A DNA stretch of 36,542 bases from Saprospiraceae bacterium (GCA_026993525.1 JALWSS010000213.1:1-36542), one strand, 5' to 3'; positions 1 through 7,804 are shown, counted from the stretch's first letter. Notes: generated from the sequence alone by a model not told the origin. Program-made: numbers and translations.

Positions 1-50
1 GTGGTTAATAGGGCCTGCCGGGCGGTCAAACGGGGATCATGAGGAATTTC

Positions 51-674
51 CTACCTGTCTTTAATAGACAAAATGTTGAGTTCCAGATCGAGGGCTTGAC
101 TTGAAATCTCGACAATGGTAAGCGTCCTTAAAGGGGTGGTTCCGATGAACATGGTGTGGTATAGCCGGTCGCCGGTAAAATAATTGGTAACCAGGTATTT
201 GGACTTCAGGAAAGTCAAATCCTTGTTTCCCACCAATTTGGCATCGACTTTTTCGTATCCCATTTCAGGGTTCAGGCTTTCTATTTCTCTGATCTGAGCG
301 TCCAGATTTGCCGAAAGGAGTCTGGCCGTTTCTTTATCAAATGGAAGCAACTCTGCATCATAGATAATGCAAAGCCGAAACTCGACAGTAGTATCCACAA
401 AAACATCTATGTACTCATCACTGAATTCCCCCATGTGAAGGGCATTCTCTACGCTCCTTAGAAAGAAAGTATCCTTGTTCAGAACTGGCAGGTCTTCATG
501 CAGCCTGAACCGGGAGGTTCTTTTGAAACCATTGGGCACCCGGATTCTGGTGACCTCCCTTTCCAACTGAACCCAATGGGTGTTCTCAAATTTTAAGGCA
601 ATGCCTTCCGGCTTTTTGCCTGAACACGAAAAAAGTAATGTGATTGTAAACAGTAGAAAAGCTATTCGTATCAT
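51..674 (-). CDS. Putative lipoprotein of unknown function
   Basis: A 207-residue protein starting at an ATG. The N-terminus is a short hydrophobic segment ending in LFSCSG (Cys at about residue 17), a good lipoprotein signal, so it is probably anchored in the inner or outer membrane. The rest is a soluble mixed alpha/beta sequence with no catalytic motif I recognise; residues 60-110 are acidic and aromatic. It is divergent from the next gene, with a 168-bp AT-rich gap. No function is assigned. Gene reality is supported by the full-length frame, the signal peptide and the absence of a competing frame. Confidence 0.8.
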   Translation of the reverse strand: MIRIAFLLFTITLLFSCSGKKPEGIALKFENTHWVQLEREVTRIRVPNGFKRTSRFRLHEDLPVLNKDTFFLRSVENALHMGEFSDEYIDVFVDTTVEFRLCIIYDAELLPFDKETARLLSANLDAQIREIESLNPEMGYEKVDAKLVGNKDLTFLKSKYLVTNYFTGDRLYHTMFIGTTPLRTLTIVEISSQALDLELNILSIKDR

Positions 675-842
675 TTAGTTCCGGAGTGTTTAATTGCCAA
701 TTAAGTCCCCAAAATAGGAATTTGAAAAAGAAACTTGAAAGGAGGTATTGAAAAAAGGAGATGAGCGCTTAATTCAAAAAAAATCAGCATTTGCCTGTGA
801 CTTTACAGCAGTTCCATGATTAAAACTATAAAATAAAGAATC

Positions 843-1520
843 ATGCAGAAGACAATCCCACATTTATTTTTCCTCTTTTTAGCAACATTGGGCTTTTGCA
901 AAACTGGCACAGCCTGCGTTTGCTTTGCAACTCCACTGGAAGATGAAGTGGCGTATTCAGAAGTAGTTTTTCTGGGAGTATTAAGGGAAACATTTGTTGA
1001 CTCCAACATCCACTACGCTTTATATCCTGTCAAATATCCAGTTCACTATTTCAACTTTGAAATCATCAAATACGCCAAGGGGCCAAAATTTCTGAACAGC
1101 TATGTGTCAGTTATTGATTTAGGGCATGCCAGCAGTTGTGAAGGTGTGTTTAGAAATAACAACATCGGTGACACGATTCTGGTCACAGGACGATTCTTGA
1201 GTACTGAAGGTATAATTTCCCTTTATTCACCGTCACTAATCGGAACCGATATGTGCTGCAGCTGCGAACACCCATCGGCATATAAAGGACAAGACAGCCT
1301 GACACTGGCTTCATTCGAATGGAAAAAACCTAACGACCCTCAGGATGCCAGGTCAAAAAAATACAAAATACCTGGGGCCTGTCTAATCCCTAAACTTACT
1401 ATATGGAAGGCCTCTTCATTCGTGAGCATTTTTCTAAATGTGCTTCTATTAATCTTTGCCATGAAGATGTGGAAGAGAAATGCCAAAAACACCAATGCAG
1501 ATGGCCACATGGAGAAATAA
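843..1520 (+). CDS. Secreted NTR/TIMP-like domain protein with C-terminal membrane anchor
   Basis: A 225-residue protein. A signal peptide (about residues 1-24) ends just before a Cys-Val-Cys motif, followed by a segment of the type 'E..v.yseVVFLGvl'. This layout (CxC immediately after the signal peptide, then a 'vf.G.v' strand) is typical of bacterial NTR/TIMP-like domains. Further cysteines (C-C-x-C near residue 140, one in 'SSCEGVF') could pair as disulphides, and 'GDTILVTGRF' fits the NTR beta-barrel. A hydrophobic helix near residues 190-210, followed by Lys/Arg, looks like a membrane anchor. The family call rests on pattern only. The gene is AT-richer than most of the window. Exact target and role are unknown. 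Confidence 0.75.
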   Translation: MQKTIPHLFFLFLATLGFCKTGTACVCFATPLEDEVAYSEVVFLGVLRETFVDSNIHYALYPVKYPVHYFNFEIIKYAKGPKFLNSYVSVIDLGHASSCEGVFRNNNIGDTILVTGRFLSTEGIISLYSPSLIGTDMCCSCEHPSAYKGQDSLTLASFEWKKPNDPQDARSKKYKIPGACLIPKLTIWKASSFVSIFLNVLLLIFAMKMWKRNAKNTNADGHMEK

Positions 1521-1534
1521 TAAATATTACAACG

Positions 1535-1560
1535 CTGGCAGGGGTTCCGAACCCTGCCAG
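1535..1560. repeat. Intergenic palindrome between convergent genes
   Basis: Arms CTGGCAGGG and CCCTGCCAG enclose a short GTTCCGAA-type loop with one bulged G. It lies 15 bp after the stop of the NTR-like gene. There is no long U tract, so it may be a weak bidirectional terminator or simply one of the many palindromes in the spacers here. Confidence 0.6.
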
Positions 1561-1596
1561 TGTTTCGCTTCGAGCTGTTGTTAATGGAGGAATTAT

Positions 1597-1647
1597 GGAG
1601 CCTGCCCTGTCCAGCGGCCAGACGAGCTGGCGGCAGACAGGGATTAT
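1597..1647. repeat. Dispersed spacer repeat GGAGCCTGCC...GGCAGACAGGGATTAT, long form
   Basis: This copy has a 21-bp internal segment (from CTGTCCAG to ACGAGC) that is absent from the otherwise identical copy at 23346-23377. It can fold with CCCTGTC/GACAGGG outer arms and CCAGC/GCTGG inner arms. A diverged relative is at 6601-6660. Confidence 0.6.
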
Positions 1648-1700
1648 TCGGTTTAGTAGAACCGACTACGAGCCAACCGCCAACCGCCAACTGTTCATCC

Positions 1701-2348
1701 TCAAAGCCTCGCTATCACCGTCTTGTTGCCTTTTACTTTTTGGCCCAGTTCAACCTCGATTTTGGCATCGAGGGGGAGGAAGAGGTCCACGCGGGAGCCG
1801 AATTTGATGAAGCCCATGTCGGTGCCCTGTTGCACCTCGTCACCTTCGTTGAGGTAATTGACGATGCGTTTGGCCAGGGCCCCGGCTATCTGGCGGAGCA
1901 ATATCTCGTCTTCGCCGTTGTCAATGACCACGGTGGTGCGTTCGTTTTCGGTGCTGGACTTGGGGTGCCAGGCCACCAGGTATTTACCGGGATGGTAACG
2001 GAAGTAGTTCACGGTGCCGCTGATGGGGTTGCGGTTGACGTGAACGTTGGTAGGAGACATGAAAATGGAAACCTGCTTGCGTTTGTCGCTGAAATATTCG
2101 GGTTCGTGGGTTTCTTCGATGACCACCACTTTGCCGTCGGCCGGGGCGTACACCAGTCGGTCGTCAGCAACTTTGATGACCCTGCGCGGGTTGCGGAAAA
2201 ACTGCAACACCAAGAAAAACAGGATGGCTGAAACCACCATCACCGGCGTCATCACCTCCGGTGCCACCCATCGCAACGACAGGTTCACCAGGGCCAGAAA
2301 CAGCGCCAGTGTCAACAAAATGCTATGTCCTTCTTTGTGGATTTTCAT
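1701..2348 (-). CDS. psd: Phosphatidylserine decarboxylase, short prokaryotic type
   Basis: A 215-residue protein that converts phosphatidylserine to phosphatidylethanolamine at the inner membrane. The ATG giving MKIHKEG is chosen over a TTG four codons upstream because this opening is characteristic of the family. Two hydrophobic segments at about residues 10-28 and 35-51 anchor the enzyme, followed by FRNPRR. Conserved features are YAPADGKV (residues 67-74), a 'MSPTNVHVNRNP' block (97-108) and the self-cleavage site FGSR, in which Ser185 should become the pyruvoyl group. Length fits the short archaeal/Bacteroidota-type Psd. It is the last gene of a tightly spaced minus-strand group, 47 bp after the beta-propeller gene. 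Confidence 0.93.
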   Translation of the reverse strand: MKIHKEGHSILLTLALFLALVNLSLRWVAPEVMTPVMVVSAILFFLVLQFFRNPRRVIKVADDRLVYAPADGKVVVIEETHEPEYFSDKRKQVSIFMSPTNVHVNRNPISGTVNYFRYHPGKYLVAWHPKSSTENERTTVVIDNGEDEILLRQIAGALAKRIVNYLNEGDEVQQGTDMGFIKFGSRVDLFLPLDAKIEVELGQKVKGNKTVIARL

Positions 2349-2395
2349 TTCGAATATCAATTATCGGGTTGCAAAGGTAACAACTGATCCGGTTG

Positions 2396-3220
2396 TTATT
2401 CCAGGCGGAAGACTTTTATGCCTTCCTCGTCGAGTACGTAAAGCCTGTCGGAAACAATCCGCACCTGCTTTGGGTTGTGTAGCCCTTCGGGCAATTTCAG
2501 GCTCCGGCCCGTGAGGGATTGAAGGTTGAAAGACTTCAACAGCCCTTTTTCAAGGAAGTACAGTTCATCACCCAGCACCTGGCAATCGCTGATGCCCTTC
2601 AGGCCGAGCGTTTTCACATACCTGCCGAAAACATCGAACAACAGAATGCCTTCATTGGGATCGCAGAGAAAGACGGTTTGGTTTCGCTCGAAAATCCGCA
2701 CGGGTCTGATGCTGCGGCCCAGCTCCAGGCTGAGGTCGGTGCTTTCGAAGCGCACCTGCCCGTCCTGGTCAATTTTTTTCAACTGGAAGGTGGTGGCATC
2801 GTAGGCCCACAGCCGGTTGTCGCTGGCCATGCCCACTGCTGACACCTGCAACAGTCCGGCTCTGAACAGGTTGAATTGCCCGGCGGCACTCAGCGTCCGG
2901 TCCAGCAAAAGCACGTTCTGGTAGTCCGGGAAAAAAAGCATGATGAGCAGGGGGTTGCTCACATCAATGGCCGCTATGCTGCCAAGGGTGCTGTTGGGGT
3001 AGGTAAACTGCTGCTGACCGTCGGGGTTGTATTTCACCACCTCATTTTGCGAAGAAAGCACATACAAATTCTGAAGATTGTCAACGGCAAACAACTTGTG
3101 TTTGCCCGGCAGGGCGAAGAGCGGCTCCTGTGGCGGAGGGCTCTTCAGCATGCTTTGTGCTCTGATAGCAGAGGCCGGCAGGCACCAGAGGTTAATTGCC
3201 AAAAGGCCGTGCATCAGCAT
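2396..3220 (-). CDS. Secreted beta-propeller (NHL-like) protein of unknown function
   Basis: About 274 residues. The open frame extends further upstream into lpxH, but a signal peptide ending near ASAIRAQ begins at the ATG at 3220 (ATG at 3214 or 3247 also possible), so the shorter form is preferred; it overlaps the lpxH 3' end by 29 bp. After the signal the sequence shows repeated short blades such as 'KLFAVDNLQNLYVLSSQNEVVKYNPDG', 'RLWAYDATTFQLKKIDQDG', 'GILLFDVFGRYVKTL' and 'RLYVLDEEGIKVFRL', typical of NHL-like or six-bladed propellers. No catalytic residues are evident. The overlap suggests translational coupling to lpxH and an envelope role, but partner and function are unknown. Confidence 0.82.
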   Translation of the reverse strand: MLMHGLLAINLWCLPASAIRAQSMLKSPPPQEPLFALPGKHKLFAVDNLQNLYVLSSQNEVVKYNPDGQQQFTYPNSTLGSIAAIDVSNPLLIMLFFPDYQNVLLLDRTLSAAGQFNLFRAGLLQVSAVGMASDNRLWAYDATTFQLKKIDQDGQVRFESTDLSLELGRSIRPVRIFERNQTVFLCDPNEGILLFDVFGRYVKTLGLKGISDCQVLGDELYFLEKGLLKSFNLQSLTGRSLKLPEGLHNPKQVRIVSDRLYVLDEEGIKVFRLE

Positions 3221-3959
3221 TTTCAAAAAATTGGAGTTTGAGATCATTTCCGTCAAAAACTGCGTAAGAGTTGTACACCAGCCAGTCGCCGAGGTTGATG
3301 TAACGGCTGTGGCCGTTCTTAAGTGTATAGTCAATGGGCAGGTGCCGGTGCCCGAAAACAAAGTAGTCCACTTCCCTTCGGGTAATTTCGTCTTCGCAAA
3401 ACTGCACCAACCGTTCTTTGTCGGGCCCCAGGAAACGGTCTTCGGCAGGATTGCCCTTTCGGCTGGTTCCTGAAAAGTAGTTCATCAGGCGAATGCCGGT
3501 GTTGGGGTGCAACCTGGCAAACAGCCACTGGCAAACGGGGTTGGAAAACACCGCTTTGATGAATTTGTACCCATGATCGCCGGGGCCCAGGCCATCTCCG
3601 TGGCCGATGAAGAATTTTTTTCCGCCGATCTCCCTTTGTATGGGCTCCCGGTACACCGGAATGCCCAGTTCCTCCTCCAGGTAGCGAAACATCCACATGT
3701 CGTGGTTGCCGGTGAAGTAGTAAATGGGCAAGCCCTCATCGCTGAGCCTGGCCAGGCGGCCCAGCAGGCGGATGAAGCCCTTTGGCACCACCTTGCTGTA
3801 CTCAAACCAGTAGTCGAACACATCCCCTACCAGATAGAGGCTTTCCGCTTCCGGAGCGATGCCGTCCAACCAGCGCACAACCAGTCGTTCCCGCTCTTTG
3901 CCGGACAAATGCCCATCGGTGCCGAGGTGGAAGTCGGAAGCAAAAAAGGTTTTCTTCAT
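3192..3959 (-). CDS. lpxH: UDP-2,3-diacylglucosamine diphosphatase (LpxH-type metallophosphoesterase)
   Basis: A 255-residue protein. LpxH hydrolyses UDP-2,3-diacylglucosamine to lipid X and UMP in lipid A synthesis at the inner membrane face. The calcineurin-like metal site is complete: SDFH (Asp9, His11), GDVFD (Asp46), GNHD (85-87), GHGD (His120) and GHRH (204-206). The inserted segment 'YKFIKAVFSNPVCQWLFARLHPNTGIRLMNYFS' matches the lid region of the LpxH/LpxG-like branch common in Bacteroidota. Assignment as lipid A enzyme rather than a generic phosphoesterase is supported by this insert and length. It lies 41 bp after the 3-hydroxyanthranilate dioxygenase gene. Confidence 0.9.
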   Translation of the reverse strand: MKKTFFASDFHLGTDGHLSGKERERLVVRWLDGIAPEAESLYLVGDVFDYWFEYSKVVPKGFIRLLGRLARLSDEGLPIYYFTGNHDMWMFRYLEEELGIPVYREPIQREIGGKKFFIGHGDGLGPGDHGYKFIKAVFSNPVCQWLFARLHPNTGIRLMNYFSGTSRKGNPAEDRFLGPDKERLVQFCEDEITRREVDYFVFGHRHLPIDYTLKNGHSRYINLGDWLVYNSYAVFDGNDLKLQFFENADARPFGN

Positions 3960-4000
3960 TTCGGAAGTGCTGGTGGATTTTGGGGGCTAAAAAAGGCAGA

Positions 4001-4522
4001 TCAGGGAAGTTTTCCCATTACCGTGCCGCAGTGTTTGCAAGTGCGGTTTTCTTCCGAGCTCATAAAATCCTCGATGGCCTGTTTGATCTGTGTGCCGATG
4101 TCTTTGAGTTCAAAGCCGGCTTCGTAGATCTTTTCGTGGCAGTTTTCGCAAAACCACATCAGCTTGTCCACCTCCCCCGGCTTGCGGTAGCGCTCTATGA
4201 CCAGGCCCACGGTGTCATCCGGGCGCTGTGGTGAGTGCGGAATGCGGGGCGGCAGCAGGAACATCTCCCCTTCTTTGATGTGGATGTCTTCGGGCGTGCC
4301 GTCCTCGTTGATGATCTTCACGGTGATGTCACCTTTCAATTGATAGAAGAGTTCTTCCCCGTCTTCCCAGTGGTAATCTTTCCGGCCGTTGGGGCCACCT
4401 ACCACCATCACGATGTAGTCGTCGTTGTCGAGGTAAATCTGTTTGTTGCCCACGGGCGGGCGAAGCAGGTCACGGTTGTCTTCCACCCACTTCATCAGGT
4501 TGAATGGTTTGGTTATGGACAT
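4001..4522 (-). CDS. nbaC: 3-hydroxyanthranilate 3,4-dioxygenase
   Basis: A 173-residue cupin that opens the ring of 3-hydroxyanthranilate with O2, giving the precursor of quinolinate (kynurenine route to NAD or tryptophan breakdown). Fe ligands are visible as His51, Glu57 and His96, with Arg47 and Arg100 in the positions of the substrate-binding arginines. The bacterial-type C-terminal rubredoxin-like site is present: Cys125-x2-Cys128 and Cys162-x2-Cys165. The ATG at 4522 (MSITKPFN) is chosen because the upstream extension is translated from spacer repeats. No other kynurenine-pathway gene is visible in the window, so its placement ahead of lpxH is odd. Confidence 0.95.
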   Translation of the reverse strand: MSITKPFNLMKWVEDNRDLLRPPVGNKQIYLDNDDYIVMVVGGPNGRKDYHWEDGEELFYQLKGDITVKIINEDGTPEDIHIKEGEMFLLPPRIPHSPQRPDDTVGLVIERYRKPGEVDKLMWFCENCHEKIYEAGFELKDIGTQIKQAIEDFMSSEENRTCKHCGTVMGKLP

Positions 4523-4576
4523 ATCGCTGTTCGTTTTTGGTTGGTGTTTTTGTTTGAGGTTTTTGGGGAGTTTTTT

Positions 4577-4609
4577 ACGACTGACAGCACTTTGAGTGCT
4601 GTCAGTCGT
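4577..4609. repeat. Perfect dispersed hairpin, copy 1
   Basis: ACGACTGACAGCAC pairs perfectly with GTGCTGTCAGTCGT; an extra T-A pair gives a 15-bp stem and a 3-nt loop. It sits in a T-rich spacer with AGTTTTTT/GAGTTTTT motifs upstream of the dioxygenase gene. The same stem recurs at 32060-32092 with a different loop. Confidence 0.85.
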
Positions 4610-4645
4610 TGAGTTTTTGAAAGTTTTTATGCCGAGGCTCGATTT

Positions 4646-4700
4646 CTCATCCCTCATCCCTCATTCCTCATTCCTCATCCCTCATCCCTCATCCCTCATC
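4646..4700. repeat. 7-bp tandem array (CTCATCC)n
   Basis: About eight units of CTCATCC/CTCATTC, starting 36 bp beyond the stop of the endonuclease gene. The same array in the opposite orientation (GATGAGG) occurs at 23164-23318. Confidence 0.9.
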
Positions 4701-4736
4701 TGGCTAAGGTAACCAATGAAATCAAAATTTCGGGGT

Positions 4737-5840
4737 TTACCGTGGCAGCAGCAGCATTTTGCCGAAGGAAAAGAAAACTCCGTTGGCCGTTTCCAGCCGC
4801 AGGTGATAAAAAAGCGGTGCAGCCGGCAAGCCGGGGGGTCTTTGCCATTTGAGTTCATGCCTTCCTTCGGTAAATATTTCGTTGCAAACACGGGCTACTT
4901 TTCGGCCCAGGGCATCCACCAGGGTCAGTTGCACCTGGCCGGCAACGGGTTGCTGCCAGGTGAAAGTGGTCTCATCAACCACCGGATTCGGAAAATTGCG
5001 CAGCGAAGAAAGCCGGTTTACTTTCTCAGTGCCGGCCACCGTGCAGGTCTGGCCGAAATCACTGCAATAAGTGCGCTCCGGCAAAGTGCAGTCCAGCACA
5101 AAAGGGTTCGGTTTGCCGGACTGATAGGGGGCAATGGCCCAGGTGCGGTTCCATTCAGCGGCATCCACGGGGTCCTGAAAATGCCAGGCACAGAGGGTCT
5201 GGCGCTGCACTTCAAAAAAAGTGGGATCTGCCTGGTCGGCCTGCTCGCGGTACATGGTGTAGAAATACATCATGCTGCGAGCCACGTTGCCTTTGTGGTC
5301 TTCACGTGGTTCAAAGCGCCCGGCCACCCACTCGCTGTACGCATTGATGTTTGCCGAAGGAATGCTGCTCATCTGCTGGTCCAGGTAGTACCAGCGGTCG
5401 GTCACCGCATCGGGAATGTCCGCAAAAGGGAAACTCCCCCGGTCGGCGTTCACATCAATCCGTGTGGGGTACAGGTGGTGCATATCGCCCTCGGCAAGAC
5501 CGGTGGCCCCCATGCTCTTGGGCCAGGTGTGCTCCGTGTTGATGCCGTCGGGACCGCCGTTCATGTAGGCGGCCTGGGTAGGGTCTTCGCCGGGGGGCAG
5601 CCAGATGCTGAAGCCCGTATAAACGCAGGTTAGGCTGTCATTGTGCTTGTCAATTTTCCCAAAGAGGGTGTCTCTCGCCATCGCCTGCGGCAACAGGGTG
5701 GGTGCCTTGTAGCCCGCCACCAGGCTGTCCAGCAACTCCTGGCCGCTCAGCCCGGGGTAAACCGGCTGGTGCAATTGCGCGGATGCTACCAGGTTGGCGC
5801 AAACGATAAAAAAAAGTATCAAGATTGGTCTAATCTGCAT
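4737..5840 (-). CDS. Secreted endonuclease I family nuclease with T9SS type A sorting domain
   Basis: A 367-residue protein. The signal peptide is about residues 1-21 (ends VASAQ). The EndA/NucM (endonuclease I) core has the expected motifs: TEHTWPKS, a 'DMHHLYPTRIDVNADRGSFPF' block with the catalytic His pair region, 'DHKGNVARSMMYFYTMY', and the closing 'DPVDAAEWNRTWAI...NPFVLD'. The last 80 or so residues (from LSSLRNFPNPVVDE) form a T9SS type A C-terminal domain, so the enzyme should be exported across the outer membrane and anchored or released. Likely role: extracellular DNA/RNA degradation for nutrients. It is divergent from the dinB-like gene; a possible TACATTTG promoter element lies upstream. 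Confidence 0.93.
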   Translation of the reverse strand: MQIRPILILFFIVCANLVASAQLHQPVYPGLSGQELLDSLVAGYKAPTLLPQAMARDTLFGKIDKHNDSLTCVYTGFSIWLPPGEDPTQAAYMNGGPDGINTEHTWPKSMGATGLAEGDMHHLYPTRIDVNADRGSFPFADIPDAVTDRWYYLDQQMSSIPSANINAYSEWVAGRFEPREDHKGNVARSMMYFYTMYREQADQADPTFFEVQRQTLCAWHFQDPVDAAEWNRTWAIAPYQSGKPNPFVLDCTLPERTYCSDFGQTCTVAGTEKVNRLSSLRNFPNPVVDETTFTWQQPVAGQVQLTLVDALGRKVARVCNEIFTEGRHELKWQRPPGLPAAPLFYHLRLETANGVFFSFGKMLLLPR

Positions 5841-5916
5841 TTGATTGGGTTTTCTGGTTCCAAGCTGCCTCGGGATTGGAAGGATTTCAGCTCTTTTTTC
5901 AGTTCTTCAGTTCCTC

Positions 5917-5934
5917 TCCCGACAAAAGTCGGGA
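5917..5934. repeat. CCCGA-family palindrome
   Basis: TCCCGAC-AAAA-GTCGGGA, a 7-bp perfect stem. Flanks CAGTTCCTC and CTCGATTC are shared with the copy at 6739-6756, where the loop is GAAT. Confidence 0.85.
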
Positions 5935-5957
5935 CTCGATTCTTCATTCAAAAAAGG

Positions 5958-5965
5958 CAAATGTA
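5958..5965 (-). promoter_or_regulatory. Possible Bacteroidota -7 promoter box for the endonuclease gene
   Basis: On the minus strand the sequence reads TACATTTG, an exact match to TAnnTTTG, 118 bp before the ATG at 5840. No clear TTTG -33 box is seen at the expected distance, so support is partial. Confidence 0.35.
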
Positions 5966-6050
5966 AAAAAGGAATCCACAGCACCAGGATTGAACCGGGA
6001 TAGTGGCAGCTTGTTGACAATCCATTCAAACAACATTCAAAATCCAACCT

Positions 6051-6563
6051 ATGATTACCAGACCCGACAAAAATGAGTACGCTTCGTATTACCACGCCTA
6101 CATTTCCAAAGTATCCGGTGATGATTTGCTGCAAGTTCTTGAACAATCAATGAAGGAAACGCTGGCGTTTTTCCGGGCCATTCCTGAAGACAAATGGGAG
6201 CACCGCTACGCCCCGGACAAATGGACCATCAAAGAGGTGCTGCAACACCTGACCGACGGGGAGCGGGTCTTCGCCTACCGTTCACTGGCCATTGCCAGAG
6301 GCGACAAAACTTCTCTGCCCGGATTTGATGAAAAGGACTACGCCCGGAACGGAAATGCCAACCAACTCAGCCCGGAAGCCCTCCTGACTGAATACGAATC
6401 GGTGCGCATGGCTACCCTGGGCCTGTTCAGAAACATGAGCGCCGAAGCCGCCAAAATCATCGGCACAGCCAACAACGCCCCTTCTTCTGCACGGGCACTC
6501 GGTTTTTGCATCGCCGGCCATGAACTGCACCACCGGGAGGTGGTTGCGGAAAGGTATCTGTGA
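6051..6563 (+). CDS. DinB/YfiT-like four-helix metal-binding protein
   Basis: A 170-residue protein. Members of the DinB_2 superfamily are four-helix bundles with a three-histidine metal site; some are thiol-dependent transferases, most are uncharacterised. The candidate ligands are His66 (in 'KEVLQHLTDGERVF') and His157/His161 (in 'AGHELHHREVVAERYL'), the standard arrangement. 'APDKWTIKEVLQHL' is a strong family signature. No signal peptide, so it is cytoplasmic. It stands alone between a divergent endonuclease gene and a convergent dehydrogenase gene, so context gives no substrate. Confidence 0.9.
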   Translation: MITRPDKNEYASYYHAYISKVSGDDLLQVLEQSMKETLAFFRAIPEDKWEHRYAPDKWTIKEVLQHLTDGERVFAYRSLAIARGDKTSLPGFDEKDYARNGNANQLSPEALLTEYESVRMATLGLFRNMSAEAAKIIGTANNAPSSARALGFCIAGHELHHREVVAERYL

Positions 6564-6600
6564 GGGGATGAGTGGGAAGTTTATGAAGGATTATAGAGCC

Positions 6601-6660
6601 AGACTGCCGCCCGCCCGTCTGTCTGCCGGACAGGGACAGGGACAGGGCAGGGATTATGAA
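6601..6660. repeat. Spacer repeat related to GCCTGCC...GACAGGGATTAT
   Basis: Holds CCGCCCGCCCGTCTGTCTGCCGG-type sequence, then GGACAGGGACAGGGACAGGGCAGGGATTATGAAGG. It is a diverged, partly duplicated relative of the elements at 1597 and 23346. It is the main content of the 221-bp spacer after the dinB-like gene. Confidence 0.5.
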
Positions 6661-6738
6661 GGATTATAGCAGATTATGGAGGTTTAGAGGTATCACCACT
6701 ACCTCTGAATGCAATTCAAAAAGTGCCCTCGGTTCCTC

Positions 6739-6756
6739 TCCCGACGAATGTCGGGA
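6739..6756. repeat. CCCGA-family palindrome
   Basis: TCCCGAC-GAAT-GTCGGGA, 7-bp perfect stem, 29 bp beyond the stop of the minus-strand dehydrogenase small subunit. Flanking sequence matches the copy at 5917. Confidence 0.85.
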
Positions 6757-6784
6757 TCGATTCCTCACATCTTCAATTCCTCTC

Positions 6785-7360
6785 TCAGGAAGTCGCCCAG
6801 GTGGCACCCACCTCCTCAAAGGGGATGCAGCCATTGTAGTCGCCGGGCACGGGGTCGTATTTCAGCACTTCCGTTGCGCCAACTTCCGAGGTGAAGAAAC
6901 CGAGGGTGGTCAGCTCTTTCATCATTCTCCAGAAATGGGGGCCGTCTTGCCGGTTTTCACCGAAGGCCTCTTCGTCGTATTTCGTCAGAAGTGCATCCAT
7001 CTCCTCCGGCTTCAGCTCCACGAAAGATTTTCCATACTCGCTTTTGGCATCGGCCGCTACCCTTTGCACCCCTTCCCGGAACATGTTCTTTTCCGGTTCC
7101 TGGTAGTACCCGGCCATCATGGTATCGATGAATCCGTGTACACCGGCATCGATGGCGCCAGGGGTATCCGTCTTCGGAAAAATGCGTTCGGCCATCTGCT
7201 TCACGATTTCGCCTTCTTCGGAACTGAAGAATTTCGGTGTCCAACCGTCAGCCGGTACCGGATCGGCTTTACATCCGTTCATAAGCCCCAGCATTGCCGA
7301 GGCCGAAATGGTGCCACCCATCAGAATGGCAGTGCGTTTGATTGCGTCTCTGCGGGTCAT
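6785..7360 (-). CDS. Gluconate 2-dehydrogenase subunit 3 family protein
   Basis: A 191-residue protein. The N-terminus MTRRDAIKRT followed by a Gly/Ala-rich hydrophobic stretch resembles a twin-arginine signal; 'LMNGC' near residue 30 could be a lipidation site, though Asn is unusual there. The body ('FFSSEEGEIVKQMAERIFPKTDTPGAIDAGVHGFIDTMMAGYY') is the classic Gluconate_2-dh3 domain, the small subunit of membrane or periplasmic GMC-type sugar or polyol dehydrogenases. It should partner the GMC flavoprotein encoded upstream on the same strand at 7903-9633 and may carry it across the membrane. An unrelated gene lies between the two. Substrate is unknown. Confidence 0.92.
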   Translation of the reverse strand: MTRRDAIKRTAILMGGTISASAMLGLMNGCKADPVPADGWTPKFFSSEEGEIVKQMAERIFPKTDTPGAIDAGVHGFIDTMMAGYYQEPEKNMFREGVQRVAADAKSEYGKSFVELKPEEMDALLTKYDEEAFGENRQDGPHFWRMMKELTTLGFFTSEVGATEVLKYDPVPGDYNGCIPFEEVGATWATS

Positions 7361-7365
7361 GTTTG

Positions 7366-7427
7366 GTTGTTGAGATTGTTGAATTGTTGAGATTGTTGAG
7401 ATTGTTGAATTGTTGAGATTGTTGAGG
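7366..7427. repeat. 9-bp tandem array (TTGTTGAGA/TTGTTGAAT)n
   Basis: About seven units, ending 2 bp before the stop codon of the four-helix-bundle gene (that is, immediately 3' of it in its own sense). A related array in inverted orientation is at 7857-7898 on the other side of that gene. Confidence 0.9.
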
Positions 7428-7429
7428 GG

Positions 7430-7804
7430 TCAGCTTCTGAGGTGTTTTTTTAGCTGGGAGGCCCTTAGCTTGTTGAGTTTGTTGGCTATTTCGTCAATCA
7501 ACAATCTGAATTCATTCATGACAGCATCTTCGATCAAATCAAGATCTTTCAGAATTACCAATTGACTCAAGACTTCCATCAGGCTTCCAAATGCAATTTC
7601 TGTAAATCTCGCCTGCTCTTTTCCTGAAATCCTTGCGCATCCTTCCGCAATGTTCGAAATAACAGAAACTGCTGCCCTCTGAATTTGGTTGCGAATGCCA
7701 AACTTGTCTCGTAATTCAAGCTCTGCTGTCAGTAAGAAAATCTTTCTTACAAAAACTCTTGCATTCTTGAACACATCCAGCTTTTCAAATGAATAGGTAT
7801 TCAT
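7430..7804 (-). CDS. Four-helix-bundle protein, S23/23S rRNA intervening-sequence family
   Basis: A 124-residue protein from the ATG at 7804 (a TTG lies one codon upstream). 'YSFEKLDVFKNARVFVRKIF', 'FGIRNQIQRAAVSVISNIAEG' and 'ARFTEIAFGSLMEVLSQLVI' are hallmark motifs of the family first found inside 23S rRNA intervening sequences, relatives of the Avd accessory proteins of diversity-generating retroelements. The molecular role of free-standing members is unknown. The gene is inserted between the two dehydrogenase subunit genes and flanked by 9-bp arrays in opposite orientations, which hints at late insertion. Its codon choice looks AT-richer than its neighbours. Confidence 0.92.
   Translation of the reverse strand: MNTYSFEKLDVFKNARVFVRKIFLLTAELELRDKFGIRNQIQRAAVSVISNIAEGCARISGKEQARFTEIAFGSLMEVLSQLVILKDLDLIEDAVMNEFRLLIDEIANKLNKLRASQLKKHLRS

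Noticed and set aside
803-1009. Minus-strand 68-codon frame near the NTR-like gene
   Set aside because: Overlaps the signal peptide region of a better-supported gene and shows no family features.
6656-7390. Plus-strand 244-codon frame over the dehydrogenase small subunit
   Set aside because: Starts in spacer repeats and runs antisense to a gene with a clear family match.
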